The notes beneath the pieces were generated by a model. The model was not told where the DNA came from and searched no databases. It saw nothing but the letters and a program-made list of their open reading frames with translations. From positions 7,998,001-8,062,000 of the forward strand of contig NZ_CP070326.1 of the NCBI RefSeq assembly GCF_016917755.1: DNA of 64,000 nt, given 5' to 3'. Positions 9,194-18,207 of the stretch are shown one piece after another (positions within the stretch are counted from its first letter, which is position 1; every line of letters starts with the position of its first letter). The position numbers were made by a program, and so were the translations under genes. Source of the DNA: Streptomyces noursei (lineage in GTDB: Bacteria; Actinomycetota; Actinomycetes; Streptomycetales; Streptomycetaceae).

Positions 9194-11998
9194 TCAGCCG
9201 AAACTCTTGCCGTGGAGCTGGATGCGGGAGGTGATACCGAGCTTGGGGAAGAGTTTGTACAGGTGGTAGCCGACGGTGCGGGGGCTGAGGAAGAGGCGGG
9301 CGGCGATGTCCCGGTTGCTCATGCCCTGGGCGGCCAGCCGGGCTATCTCCAGCTCCCGTGAAGTGAGCCGACCGGCTTCGGCGGACGGCTCGGGGGCCGG
9401 CTGGTCCGGGGCGCGGTCGCCGGCGGCGCGCAGTTCCTGACGGGCCAACTCCACCCAGGGACGGGCACCGAGCATGCGCAGATACGTCTCGGCCTGGTGC
9501 AGGTGGTCCCGGGCCGACTTGATGCGGCGGTTGCGGCGCAGCCACTCGCCGTAGAGGAGGTGCATCCGGCCGGTGTCGAAGGTCGAGGGGTGGGGGGCCT
9601 CCAAGGCTTCGGTGAACAGGTCGTCGGCGTCGTCGCTGGACGCGAGGAGCGCCCGGCACCGGAGCCACATGGCGCGCAGGTGCGGGAGGTGGGCGGGCGC
9701 GGCCCGTTCCTCGAAGCGGTCCAGCGCCGCCCGGGCCTGCGCCGGCTCCCCGGCCCGTACCGCGGCCTCGACCAGGTCCGGCAGCACCAGCCAGCCCACC
9801 ATGAAGTGCTCGGCGGGTGCGCCCGGGGCGGCCACCTCGCCCAGCAGCCGGGCGGCCCGGTCCGGTTGGCCTTCGGCGAGGGCCTGGAGTCCCAGCGCCC
9901 ATCGGGCCAGTGCGATGGCGGAGGTGATGCGGCGCGGGACCGACAACGTCAGGGACTCCTCGGCCAGGGCGCGGCAGCGGTCACCGTCCCCGCGGGCCGC
10001 GGCGGCCCAGGCCAGCATCGCCCGCAGGTGGCTGGCGGCGCCGAGTTGGCCGGTGTCGTCGGCGAGGGTGAGCGCCTCGCCGGCGTGGGACACCGCCGCG
10101 GGCCACTGGCCGGTGACCAGTTGCAGCGCCACCAGCGGGGCGAGCGACATCGGCAGCGCACCGACGGCGCCGACCTTGCGCAGTTCGTCGACCGTGCGCT
10201 GGTGGGCGTGCAACATCTCCTCGGTGGTCCCGGTCAGGTAGGGCAGGAACACCGGCGGCCAGATCCAGGGCCTGGGGTGTGCGGGGGACAGCCAGGACAT
10301 CCGGGCGACCGGAACGTCCGGGGGGCACGGGTGGGCCGTTGCGTGGCTGCCGGGGGCGAGGCTGCCCAGGTAGTGGAAGTGGCGGGAGAACCGGTGGGCG
10401 GTGGCGGCCCGGTCGTCGTTCGCGGGGGCCGGCCCGTCCGCGTCGCCGGCCGTGACACCGTCACCGGGGCCGGCCGCCCCGGGGTGCAGGCGGCCGATCA
10501 GGTCGCCGATCTCCGTCAGCCGCGCCGGGGCGCCCGCCACCCAGGCCGAGCGGGCCGCCATCACCAGCAGCTCCCCCGCTAACTCCGGGTCCGTCTCCCC
10601 CACCAGTCGGGCGCCGTCCAACAACATCCGGCAGGCCACGGCCGGATCGCTGCTGGCGTGGGTGATGGCGCCGCGCATCCGGGCGGCGCGCGCCCGCAGC
10701 GCCGGGTCGTCCGTCAGCGTCTCGGCGCGGTCCAGCAGCGCCTCGGCCTCGGATGTCCGGGCCGCCGTCCACGCGCACTCGGCCGCGTCCACCAACCACC
10801 GGGCTCGACGGCGGCGGTCGGAGGCCAGCGCGGCGGCGCGGCACAGCATCTGGGTCGCGGTGGCCACCCCGCCGGTGCGCCGGGTGCGTTCGGCGAGTGC
10901 GGCCAGCAGCTCGGCGACGGTGTCGTCGGTGCCGACCGCGGCCGCCGCCGCGTGCCAGACGTACCGGTCGTCCTGGCGCCCGACGGCGTCGGCCAGCGCC
11001 AGGTGGGCGGCGCGCCGGTCGTTGAGCGGGGCGCCCTGGTAGAGCGCGGAGCGGACCAGGGGGTGCCGGAACCGCACCTGCTGCTGGTCGAGGTGGACCA
11101 GCCCCTGGGAGGCGGCGGCGCTCAGCACCTCCATGGCCGCCTCGGTGTCGCCGGCGGCGCCGAGGACGGTGCCGAGGTCGCCCGCGCTCTCCGCCGCGGC
11201 GAGCAGCAGCACCCGGTGGTGGTCGGCCGGCAGGCTCAGCGCGCGGTGCCGGAAGATCTGGTGCAACCGTTCGCTGAGCGGCAGGTGTTCGGGCAGCGGG
11301 GCGCTGCCGTCGACATGCTCGGGGCGCAGCGTGGTGGGCAGTTCCATGAGGGCCAGCGGGTTGCCGTCGGCCTCGCGCAGCAGCCGTTCGCGGACGGTGG
11401 GGGCGGCCTGCGGCAGGTGCCGGGCCAGCAGGTCCGACGCCTCCCTCTGGGTCAGCGGTGCCACCCGCAGGGTGCGCAGGCCGGGTGCGGGGAAGGGGCG
11501 GGAGCCGTCCCGGACCGCGAAGACCAGGGCCGCGCTCTCCCGCTCCATCCGCCGGGCGACGAAGGTCAACGCGTCCGCGGTCGCCGCGTCCAGCCAGTGG
11601 GCGTCGTCCACGACGAGCAGCAGCGGCACGTCCTCGGAGGCGTCGGAGAGCAGGGTCAACACGGCCAGGGCCACCAGGAACGGGTCGGCGAAGGCGGTGG
11701 CCAAGCCGAGCGCGCCGCGCAGCGCGGCGGCCTGGGGCTCGGGCAGCCGCGGCACGTACGACATCAGGGGTAACAGCAGTTGATGCAGTGCGGCGAACGG
11801 CAGCTCCACCTCACCTTCCACGCCCACCGCGCGGAGCACCCGTACGTCCGGCTCGGCGCGTTGCACCACGTCCGCCAGGAGCGCGCTCTTGCCGATCCCC
11901 GCGGGTCCGCGCAGCACCAGCGTGCCGCTGTTCCCCTTGCGCGCGTCGTCGAGGAGCCTGCCCAGCTCGTCCCGCTCCAGCTCTCTCCCGACCAGCAT
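9194..11998 (-). CDS. Large LuxR-family (LAL) transcriptional regulator
   Basis: 934 residues from the ATG at 11998. The N-terminal AAA/NACHT-like ATPase has Walker A GPAGIGKS at residues 31-38 and Walker B LLLVVDDAHW at about 126-135. The middle 500 residues are helical repeats (TPR-like). The C-terminus carries a LuxR helix-turn-helix (LTSRELEIARLAAQGMSNRD, then RTVGYHLYKLFPKLGI). LAL proteins of the MalT/PikD type are pathway-specific activators in many Streptomyces secondary-metabolite loci and bind DNA as ATP-dependent multimers. It is divergent from the luciferase-like monooxygenase and the RiPP-like genes, so it is the likely activator of that locus. The overlapping open frame that extends upstream to 13408 is not part of the gene. 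Confidence 0.88.
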   Translation of the reverse strand: MLVGRELERDELGRLLDDARKGNSGTLVLRGPAGIGKSALLADVVQRAEPDVRVLRAVGVEGEVELPFAALHQLLLPLMSYVPRLPEPQAAALRGALGLATAFADPFLVALAVLTLLSDASEDVPLLLVVDDAHWLDAATADALTFVARRMERESAALVFAVRDGSRPFPAPGLRTLRVAPLTQREASDLLARHLPQAAPTVRERLLREADGNPLALMELPTTLRPEHVDGSAPLPEHLPLSERLHQIFRHRALSLPADHHRVLLLAAAESAGDLGTVLGAAGDTEAAMEVLSAAASQGLVHLDQQQVRFRHPLVRSALYQGAPLNDRRAAHLALADAVGRQDDRYVWHAAAAAVGTDDTVAELLAALAERTRRTGGVATATQMLCRAAALASDRRRRARWLVDAAECAWTAARTSEAEALLDRAETLTDDPALRARAARMRGAITHASSDPAVACRMLLDGARLVGETDPELAGELLVMAARSAWVAGAPARLTEIGDLIGRLHPGAAGPGDGVTAGDADGPAPANDDRAATAHRFSRHFHYLGSLAPGSHATAHPCPPDVPVARMSWLSPAHPRPWIWPPVFLPYLTGTTEEMLHAHQRTVDELRKVGAVGALPMSLAPLVALQLVTGQWPAAVSHAGEALTLADDTGQLGAASHLRAMLAWAAAARGDGDRCRALAEESLTLSVPRRITSAIALARWALGLQALAEGQPDRAARLLGEVAAPGAPAEHFMVGWLVLPDLVEAAVRAGEPAQARAALDRFEERAAPAHLPHLRAMWLRCRALLASSDDADDLFTEALEAPHPSTFDTGRMHLLYGEWLRRNRRIKSARDHLHQAETYLRMLGARPWVELARQELRAAGDRAPDQPAPEPSAEAGRLTSRELEIARLAAQGMSNRDIAARLFLSPRTVGYHLYKLFPKLGITSRIQLHGKSFG

Positions 11999-12074
11999 CC
12001 AACAGTGTCCTTTCTCCCTGAGGTCCCCCGTCGTATGACGGGTGCGTATAGCGGTGGGTTGCATCTGACCGACG

Positions 12075-12093
12075 GTGACTAGCCGCTGGTCAC
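12075..12093. promoter_or_regulatory. Candidate operator: 19-bp inverted repeat
   Basis: GTGACTAGC-C-GCTGGTCAC is a near-perfect palindrome (8 of 9 arm bases pair), 76 bases upstream of the LAL regulator start and about 155 bases before the monooxygenase gene. Its position between divergent genes makes it a candidate binding site for the regulator or for another factor. No functional evidence. Confidence 0.4.
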
Positions 12094-12247
12094 GGCGGGT
12101 TTGCGGGGGTCGGGGTGCGGCTCGGCCCAGTCGGTGGGCAGGTCGTTCGACAGATGCCGGCGGAACGGCGAACCGAACAGAATGACGACATGCAACCACC
12201 ACACCAGAAGGGGGCGTCACCGAGTGCCTCCATAGCGAGGAGCAGTC

Positions 12248-13344
12248 ATGCAGTTCGGAGTGTCCTTCCTCCCTGACTGCCGCGAAGAGTGGAAGTCGGC
12301 GACGGAGTACTTCTCCGACGCGTTGGCGCTCTGCGCACTCGCGGAGTCGGCCGGATTCGTCTCGGTCAAGATGACCGAGCACTATCTGACCGACTACGGC
12401 GGCTACTGCCCGAGCCCCCTGTCCTTCCTCCGCGCGGTCGCTGCCCGCACCACGCGGATCCGGCTGATCACCGACGCTCTCCTGCCCGCCTTCCACCACC
12501 CCGTGCAGCTCGCCGCCGAGACCGCCATGGTGGATGCGGTCAGCGGCGGCCGGCTGGAGGTGGGTTTCGCCCGAGCCTACCTGCCCCAGGAGTTCGAGGC
12601 GTTCGGATCGTGCCTGGACGAGTCCGCCGCGCGCTATCAGGACACCCTCCGGGCGGTGCCGCCTCTGTGGACCGAGCAGCGGATCGACGAGAAGACGCCA
12701 TCTTTCTCCTACCGACAGGTCACCGGACGCCCGTCCCCCGTGCAGCGTCCGCACCCGCCGGTGTGGGGCGGCGCCGCCAGCCGGACGCCGGACGGCTGCC
12801 AGTGGCTGGACGGCAACGGCTCCGGGCTGCTGACGCCCCCTGGCTCGAACCGACGGCGCACATACGGCCGTTGGTGGACCTCTGCCGCGACGCCGCGACC
12901 GCCGCGGGGCACGCCCTGCGGATCGCCACCAGCCTTCCGCTGGTCGTCGCCGACACCGACACGGAGGCGGAGCACCTGGCCGACCGGCACATCGCGCACC
13001 ATCTGGAGGTGTGGCGGGAGGCCATGGAGTCCTGGAACGGGCACGAGCCCGGCGAGCACCCCGACAACGTCCGAAAACTGGCGGGAATCGGACCCGAGCA
13101 CATCCGGGACAACAACGGGGCGATCGTCGGCTCCCCCGCCACCGTCGCCGCGCGCATCCTCCGTCTGGTGCGCGACTTCGGCGGGGTGGACCAGATCCTG
13201 TGGCAGGTCGACATCGGCACGATGCCGCTGGCGCGGGCGCGCCGCTCGATCGAGCTGTTCCGCGACGCGGTGGTGCCCCTGCTGCGGGAGAAGGTGGCGG
13301 CCCTGCGCGCCGGGGTCCGCCTCCAGGCCGCCGTCGCAGGCTGA
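12248..13344 (+). pseudogene. Luciferase-like (LLM class) flavin-dependent monooxygenase with one frameshift
   Basis: The start ATG at 12248 follows GAGGAG. The first frame shows the bacterial-luciferase TIM-barrel blocks: MQFGVSFLPD, the TEHYLTDYGGYCPSPL substrate/flavin loop, AARTTRIRLITDALLPAFHH and VSGGRLEVGFARAYLP. Near 12833-12835, within ACGCCCCC, the homology jumps to the next frame, which continues WLEPTAHIRPLVDLCRDAA and ends RAGVRLQAAVAG at 13344. One missing base explains the break; repaired, the protein would be about 365 residues, normal for this class. The enzyme would oxidise an organic substrate using reduced FMN (or F420) and oxygen. It lies directly upstream of a RiPP-type precursor and F-protein gene, and may have been a tailoring enzyme. 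Either a real pseudogene or a consensus error. Confidence 0.8.
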
Positions 13345-13438
13345 CTGAACGGTGCCGCATCCCCCCAGGCTCCCGGTCCGTGACCGGACCGGAGGAGTCA
13401 GAGCCCACCAGAAAGCTCTTTCAAGGAGGCGAAGACCG

Positions 13439-13618
13439 ATGTCCCACACTGCTGTCCTCAGCCTGGATCTCGAAGGGGTCGAGGCCGCGGACTTCGAGGT
13501 CGTCGAGGCCAACGAGTACTCCTCGGCCTTGATGCCCGCCATCGGACCACTGCCCGGCGGCACCGACGGCCGACTCCGGGTGCGCAGGGGCGACAACGGG
13601 CCCGGCGACTACCGCTGA
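13439..13618 (+). CDS. Candidate RiPP (TOMM/thiopeptide-like) precursor peptide
   Basis: A 59-residue peptide with a strong ribosome site (AAGGAGG, nine bases before ATG 13439), too small for most gene finders. The leader-like N-terminus has alternating hydrophobic and acidic residues (LSLDLEGVEAADFEVVEANE), the hallmark of thiopeptide/TOMM leaders recognised by an RRE domain. LMPAIG resembles the leader/core junction of thiopeptides (for example MPEVGAS). The predicted core in this frame (PLPGGTDGRLRVRRGDNG...) has one Thr and no Cys, poor for azole formation. From 13542 the +1 frame is open and Cys/Ser/Thr-rich (SDHCPAAPTADSGCAGATTG) up to a TGA at 13782-13784 that overlaps the next gene's ATG. 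So a frameshift in the precursor is possible. The neighbouring F-protein gene supports the RiPP reading. Confidence 0.6.
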   Translation: MSHTAVLSLDLEGVEAADFEVVEANEYSSALMPAIGPLPGGTDGRLRVRRGDNGPGDYR

Positions 13619-13780
13619 CGCCGATGCCCCGGTTGCTGCACCTGACAGGCGACCGAGGTGGCGGCCCACGCCCGCGCCGAGCGGCAGGCCACGGTCACCA
13701 CCGACGGGCACGGACGAATCGACCCACTTTCCCGAAACGACGTCGAGGCCATGGAAGAAAAACGTCAAACACGACGAACC

Positions 13781-15778
13781 ATGACTGTCCAGACCACCGA
13801 TGCGGTGCGCCCGCGGCTGCGCGGCGACGTGTACTTCACCGCGATGCCCGACGGCGCCTTCGTCCGCAGCCCCCGGGGCAGCGTGTTCCTCAAGGGCGCC
13901 TCGGTCCACCGGCTGCTGACCGCGCTCGCTCCGGCCCTGACCGGCGCCGCGACACTGACGGAGCTGCTGGCCGCCGTGCCCACGCCCCAGCGCCCCTCGG
14001 TGCGGAAGTTGGTCGGCACGCTGCTGGAGCGTGGATTCGTCCGCGACACCGGCTCCGACCTGCCGCACTCCCTCGATGACGACGCGGCGGAACGGTACGC
14101 CGGGCCGGTCCAGTTCATCGACTCCTTCACCAACTCGGCCGCGCGCCGCTTCCAGGATTTCCGCGCCGCCCGCCTGGTCTGCATCTGCGGCCCCGATGCG
14201 GCCCGCGGCTTCCTGAGCGCGCTGACCGACTGCGGCGCCACCCGCCTGACCCTCGTCCTTCCCGACCCCGACGGCATGCTGGCGGTCCATCAGTTCGCCG
14301 CCACGCTGCCGGAGGTGCCGGCCGAGCTGGCGTTCGTGCCGGCGCCCAGCACCACGGACGGAGCGGACGCGACGGACTGGGAGACGCTGCTGCGTACGGC
14401 CGACGCCGTGCTGCACCTCGCCGACCAACCCGGGGCCGGCAGCCGAGAGGCGGTGGCCCGGCTCTGCGCCCGACTCGGCCGGCCGCTGGTCCAGGGCCTG
14501 GCGATGGCGGACGCGGTGTGGATCTGGCCGGTCCGCACGCCCGCCGCCCCCGACGGGGACGGGGACGCGCCGTGGCGGCGACTGCTGGCCACCCGCACGG
14601 AGGCCGAGCGCCGGACACTGCGCGCCGGCCCCTGCTCCGACGGGCTCCACCACGGCCCGGTGGCGGAGTTGGCCGCGATCCAGCTCACGTTCCGGGCGTA
14701 CTGCCACCTGACCGGGGTGACCACGCCGGACCTGGCCGCGATGGCCCGGCTGGACACCACGACGTTGGAGGTCGACCACCACCCCGTCCTCGGTCCGGCA
14801 CCCGACTCGTCCGGCGCCGGACCGCAGAAGCCCGGAGCCGAGCAGGATCCCGCCCGCCGGGTCCGCCTCCTCCGTGCCGCCGATCCCGTACCGGACCCGC
14901 TGTTCCTGGAGCGACTCACGGTGGCCTGCGACCGCCATGTGGGCCCGATCCCGGACGTGCGGGAGCGCGACCATCCCCAGTCGCCGCTGTTCGTCACCGA
15001 GGCGAAGGTCGCCGACCCGGGCCTGCACACCGAACCGCGGGCCGTCCTGGGCGCGGCGCACACCGCCCACGGTGCCCGTGCGGACGCGCTGCGGCGCGCC
15101 GCCGCCACCGCCCTGGAGCTGGCCCGGCAGGCGACCCCGCGACCCGCGCCGGAGCCGGGCTGGGACCTCGTCGCCGAGCGGGCGCGCCCGGTGCCGGCCC
15201 CCGGGAACGGCCGGTACGCGCACGGGATGGCCGCCGAGGCCGACCTGGACCGTTCGGCGCTGGCCGGCACGCTGGCCGCGCTGGCCCGGCTCGTGCCCGT
15301 GCAGGCCGCCGGGGACGCCGCCCCCGTGCCACCGGCCGAACTGACCGCCGCGGACCGCCAGTGCGTGGAGCTGCTGACGACCGCCGATGTGCGCTGGTCG
15401 GTCCACCGGGTCGCCTCGCCCGCCGCGGCACTGCCGGCGTTCGCGTTCCTGCTCGACGGTGCGACGGTCGCCGTCCAGGTCCACCCCGACGCCGCGACCG
15501 CGCTGTCCGCCGGTCTGCTCGACACCCTGCTCGCCTGGCAACTGGCCCGCCACCGGCGGGAGTCCGGCGGCCCGGACCCCGCCGGGGTCACGGTCCCGGA
15601 CGCCGTACCGTCGGTGCAGCCCCGATTGGCCGCGACCGACGGAGTCGACCAGCTGGCCACGACGCTGGAGCAGCTGCGCGCCGCCGGCCTGTGCGCGGTG
15701 CTCCAGGTGCTGGACGACGACCCGGCCCTGGCCGAACTGGTCCGCTTCGGCGTCCGGGTGGTGATCGGCGACGCCTGA
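13781..15778 (+). CDS. TOMM leader-peptide-binding / cyclodehydratase-domain protein (F-protein, E1-like)
   Basis: 665 residues from ATG 13781; ATG 13751 is an in-frame alternative and the frame is open back to 13658, none with a strong ribosome site. Residues about 8-90 form a winged-helix RRE-like domain (RPRLRGDVYFTAMPDGAFVR, then HRLLTALAPALTGAATLTEL). An E1/ThiF-like central part follows (RLVCICGPDAARGFLSAL), and the C-terminus resembles the bacteriocin-cyclodehydratase family. Such proteins bind the leader of a precursor peptide and present it to a YcaO enzyme that makes azolines. The precursor candidate lies 162 bases upstream. No YcaO, SagB-type dehydrogenase or lantibiotic-type dehydratase is found in the window, so the partner is missing or unlinked. 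Ends against a double hairpin. Confidence 0.75.
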   Translation: MTVQTTDAVRPRLRGDVYFTAMPDGAFVRSPRGSVFLKGASVHRLLTALAPALTGAATLTELLAAVPTPQRPSVRKLVGTLLERGFVRDTGSDLPHSLDDDAAERYAGPVQFIDSFTNSAARRFQDFRAARLVCICGPDAARGFLSALTDCGATRLTLVLPDPDGMLAVHQFAATLPEVPAELAFVPAPSTTDGADATDWETLLRTADAVLHLADQPGAGSREAVARLCARLGRPLVQGLAMADAVWIWPVRTPAAPDGDGDAPWRRLLATRTEAERRTLRAGPCSDGLHHGPVAELAAIQLTFRAYCHLTGVTTPDLAAMARLDTTTLEVDHHPVLGPAPDSSGAGPQKPGAEQDPARRVRLLRAADPVPDPLFLERLTVACDRHVGPIPDVRERDHPQSPLFVTEAKVADPGLHTEPRAVLGAAHTAHGARADALRRAAATALELARQATPRPAPEPGWDLVAERARPVPAPGNGRYAHGMAAEADLDRSALAGTLAALARLVPVQAAGDAAPVPPAELTAADRQCVELLTTADVRWSVHRVASPAAALPAFAFLLDGATVAVQVHPDAATALSAGLLDTLLAWQLARHRRESGGPDPAGVTVPDAVPSVQPRLAATDGVDQLATTLEQLRAAGLCAVLQVLDDDPALAELVRFGVRVVIGDA

Positions 15779-15849
15779 GCGGGTCGTCGGACCCACCGCG
15801 CCGACGCCGGTGACCCGCTCCGGGAGGATCCGCCCGGCAGATCCTCCCG
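15777..15849. terminator. Tandem hairpin terminator between convergent genes
   Basis: Two adjacent stems: GAGCGGGTC (15777-15785) pairs with 15812-15820, and a perfect 10-bp stem CGGGAGGATC (15821-15830) pairs with 15840-15849. They separate the rightward F-protein gene from the leftward MBL-fold gene and probably terminate both. Confidence 0.75.
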
Positions 15850-15865
15850 CTGCCATCGCTTGCCC

Positions 15866-16759
15866 TCACCCACCGTGCTCGGCGCACAGGCACGCGACGC
15901 CGGCGTCGACCCACTCCTGGCCCCTCCACTCGGGGTGCCGCTCCATCAACACCGCGCGGACCTCCTCGACCATCGTCTCCCGGCCCATCGCCGAGTCCCG
16001 GCGGACCCAGGTCTCGTCGCGCAGTTCCCGCAGGTAGTCGAGCACGGCCTCGACCCTCTGCGTTCCGCCGACGTCGCCGTGGCCCGGAACCACGATCCGT
16101 GGTGCGGCCGCCACCAGTCGGGCCAGGACCTCGATCCAGCGCAGTCCGCTCACGTCGTTGTCGTGCGGCGGGAACCACGGGAAGACCGCGAACCGCCCGG
16201 TCTCGACCAGGTCACCGGTGAACAGCACCTCGGCGTCGGGCACCGTGATCACCTGGTCGCCCCTGCTGTGCGCGCGGCCGACGGCCCGCAGACGCACCAC
16301 CCGCCCGCCCAGGTCGAGGTCGTGGGACTCCTCGTAGACGACGTCCGGCGTGGGCACCCGTACGCCTTCCAGACGCCGGGCGACGGTCGGGCCGAGCCCC
16401 CGGAACATCTCCAGGTATCCGGCCCCCTTGTCTGCCAGGTCCTCGGCCTGCGCCTGGTTCACCAGGAACGTCGCCTCCCCGGCGAAGACCTGCGCACCGA
16501 AGGCGTGCTCGGGATGGAAGTGAGTGGTGGTCAGGTACAGCTTGCGCCCCTTGGCGTGGTCGCGGGCGAAGGCCAGCACGCTCTCGGCGTTCTCCGGCCC
16601 CAGGCCGGTGTCGACCACCAGGACCGCGTGCTTCCCGCCGATGACGCCGATGTTCGGGACCAGCTCCGCGTGCTGGTTCGGCACGACCACCACGTCACGC
16701 GCGATCTCCTGTGCACCGGAGATCTGCACCACGGGGTCGGGCAGCTGATGGTCGGTCAT
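15866..16759 (-). CDS. MBL-fold metallo-hydrolase
   Basis: 297 residues from the ATG at 16759. The metallo-beta-lactamase signature is TTHFHPEHAFG (HxHxEH, with Glu in place of the more usual Asp), followed by GRAHSRGDQVI, LFTGDLVE and VPGHGDVGG, which supply the remaining metal ligands. The N-terminus has the typical strand pair PNIGVIGGKHAVLVVDTGLG. Such proteins hydrolyse esters, lactones, thioesters or amides; the substrate is not evident. It is convergent to the RiPP-like locus and divergent from a decayed NmrA-like remnant. It could be unrelated to either. Confidence 0.82.
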   Translation of the reverse strand: MTDHQLPDPVVQISGAQEIARDVVVVPNQHAELVPNIGVIGGKHAVLVVDTGLGPENAESVLAFARDHAKGRKLYLTTTHFHPEHAFGAQVFAGEATFLVNQAQAEDLADKGAGYLEMFRGLGPTVARRLEGVRVPTPDVVYEESHDLDLGGRVVRLRAVGRAHSRGDQVITVPDAEVLFTGDLVETGRFAVFPWFPPHDNDVSGLRWIEVLARLVAAAPRIVVPGHGDVGGTQRVEAVLDYLRELRDETWVRRDSAMGRETMVEEVRAVLMERHPEWRGQEWVDAGVACLCAEHGG

Positions 16760-16792
16760 GACGCACACTCCTTGCCTTGCCGAACCGGTGCG

Positions 16793-17252
16793 GAGGAGTC
16801 GCGGCAGCAGCACCTGCACTGGCTGGCGGAGCACGTCATCGACTGGTCCGCGGTGCCGCGCGTGCACATCAGGCCCACCGTGGCCGTACTTCTCGCACCG
16901 CACGACCACGTCGGTTCCGTGTACGAACTGACCGGCCCCGCGACCCTGGACCTCGACGGACTCGCCGAACAGTACGCGCGCCCTGGGCCGGCCGATCACC
17001 GCGGAGCGCCTGCCCTACGACCAGTGGGCCGATCGACTGGCCGGCTCCCCGCTGACGCCGCACGTGCAGCAGCACATCGCGACCATGACCAGGCTGCACC
17101 GGGAGGACCGCTACAACCGCTCCACCACCGATGTGGAACGGATCACCGGCCGACCGCCACGCACCGTCGAGCAGTACGTCCGTGAACGGCGTGACCTGTT
17201 CGACGGTCGTCGCGACGACGGGGCCTTGCTGACGAGACCGCCCACTTCGTAA
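16793..17252 (+). pseudogene. Decayed NmrA-like NAD(P)-binding oxidoreductase (C-terminal part)
   Basis: The first segment reads EESRQQHLHWLAEHVIDWSA then HIRPTV, joins abruptly to VGSVYELTGPATLDLDGLAE, and after a one-base shift near 16978-16982 continues ALGRPITAERLPYDQWADRL down to RERRDLFDG. These blocks occur in order in NmrA-family proteins, but the section between RPTV and GSVYELTGP (about 40 residues) is missing and the Rossmann N-terminus is absent. This is a remnant with a 5' truncation, an internal deletion and a frameshift. It opens a run of gene fragments that extends to about 21 kb. Confidence 0.65.
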
Positions 17253-17412
17253 AGGTCGTATGCGTCGCCTCGACCGATCACGGTGAGGACAGCCGACCGG
17301 TCCGGATCCTCCCACGCGGCACCCCATTCCGACGGCAGTCCCAGGACGAAGCCGTAAGCCCCCTGCCGGCGGGAAGCCAGTAGAGGGCTCATGCACCGAT
17401 GGCCTGAAGCGC

Positions 17413-17637
17413 TCAGACCTGGGTGTCGTCGTCGGGGTCAGGGATCTTGTGTGTCGGCGTCACGCGCTGGTGAGCGCCAACGCCGAGCCATAAGGCTGCG
17501 AGGGCGACTCCGGCGCCAATCACGGTTTCGTTGACGGCCATGTCGGCCAGGGCGGGTACGGCGGTCCCCAGGAGGGACAGCACGGCGACGATGATGGAGC
17601 GAACCATCACCGGGTTGTTGCGGAGGAAATCGCGCAC
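17413..17637 (-). CDS. Small holin-like membrane protein, possible prophage remnant
   Basis: 74 residues from a GTG at 17637 preceded by GGAG five bases upstream. It starts VRDFLRNNPVMVRSIIVAVL and has two predicted membrane helices (about residues 12-32 and 38-55) with a charged polar tail ending PDPDDDTQV. Small two-helix proteins with an FLRNNPV-type start are found beside lysin genes in actinophages and may act as holins; that link is from memory of the pattern and is tentative. No lysin or other phage structural gene is recognisable nearby, although the upstream frame to about 18040 on the same strand is open. Confidence 0.45.
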   Translation of the reverse strand: MRDFLRNNPVMVRSIIVAVLSLLGTAVPALADMAVNETVIGAGVALAALWLGVGAHQRVTPTHKIPDPDDDTQV

Positions 17638-18207
17638 GTCGGCTCCATGAATGTCGACTCCATAAGTGTCGGCTCCGTAAACGGGGTGAGGGAAGGGCGC
17701 GCAGGACTGCGGCGGCGGCTGTGCCGAGCACGGTGAGCGGGGCCAGGGGTAGGGCGTACTTCCAGCGCTCCAGCGCGCGGGCCGGTCTTCGTGGTCGGTG
17801 GGGTTGCCGAGGACGCTGTCGGAGTTCTGGACGACGCAGCGCACGTCTTCGCGGAGGCCGACGACCTCGTCGTAGACGGCCGCCGGCAGCCCCCGGACAC
17901 CCACGACGCCCGGCCCCCCGGGGGAACGCGGCAGGAGGTGTTCGGCAGCGGGAACGCCAGCGCCACCAAGGCGGGAACCGCCGTCTCCGGCATCTACAAC
18001 TCCACCAGCGTGCAGCTGCCGACATCGTGATCCTGCTGTACAGAGGGGCACTGCAGTCGGTTCGTCGACATCGCGCGGACCTGATGCGCCTGTTGTGGGA
18101 TCCGTGGGGGCTGTGGGATCTCACACTTACGGGCCGAATCTCAGGGCTGGTGGCCGCTCCGCGGCCGATCGGGCGCGGAGCGGAGACTGGCTGGTCCGCC
18201 TGTTCCT
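17638..18207. other. Degenerate region, no assignable gene
   Basis: Open frames exist on both strands, including one reading through from the holin-like gene with AVYDEVVGLREDV, but none has continuous coding character or a family I recognise. The interval lies between fragments on both sides and is probably decayed DNA. Confidence 0.4.

Noticed and set aside
17111..17392. Leftward open frame with AYGFVLGLPSEWGAAWEDPD, coding-like for about 55 residues
   Set aside because: It overlaps the opposite-strand NmrA remnant, loses coding character after GGLVSK and matches no family I know. It may be another gene fragment, but support is too thin for a feature.
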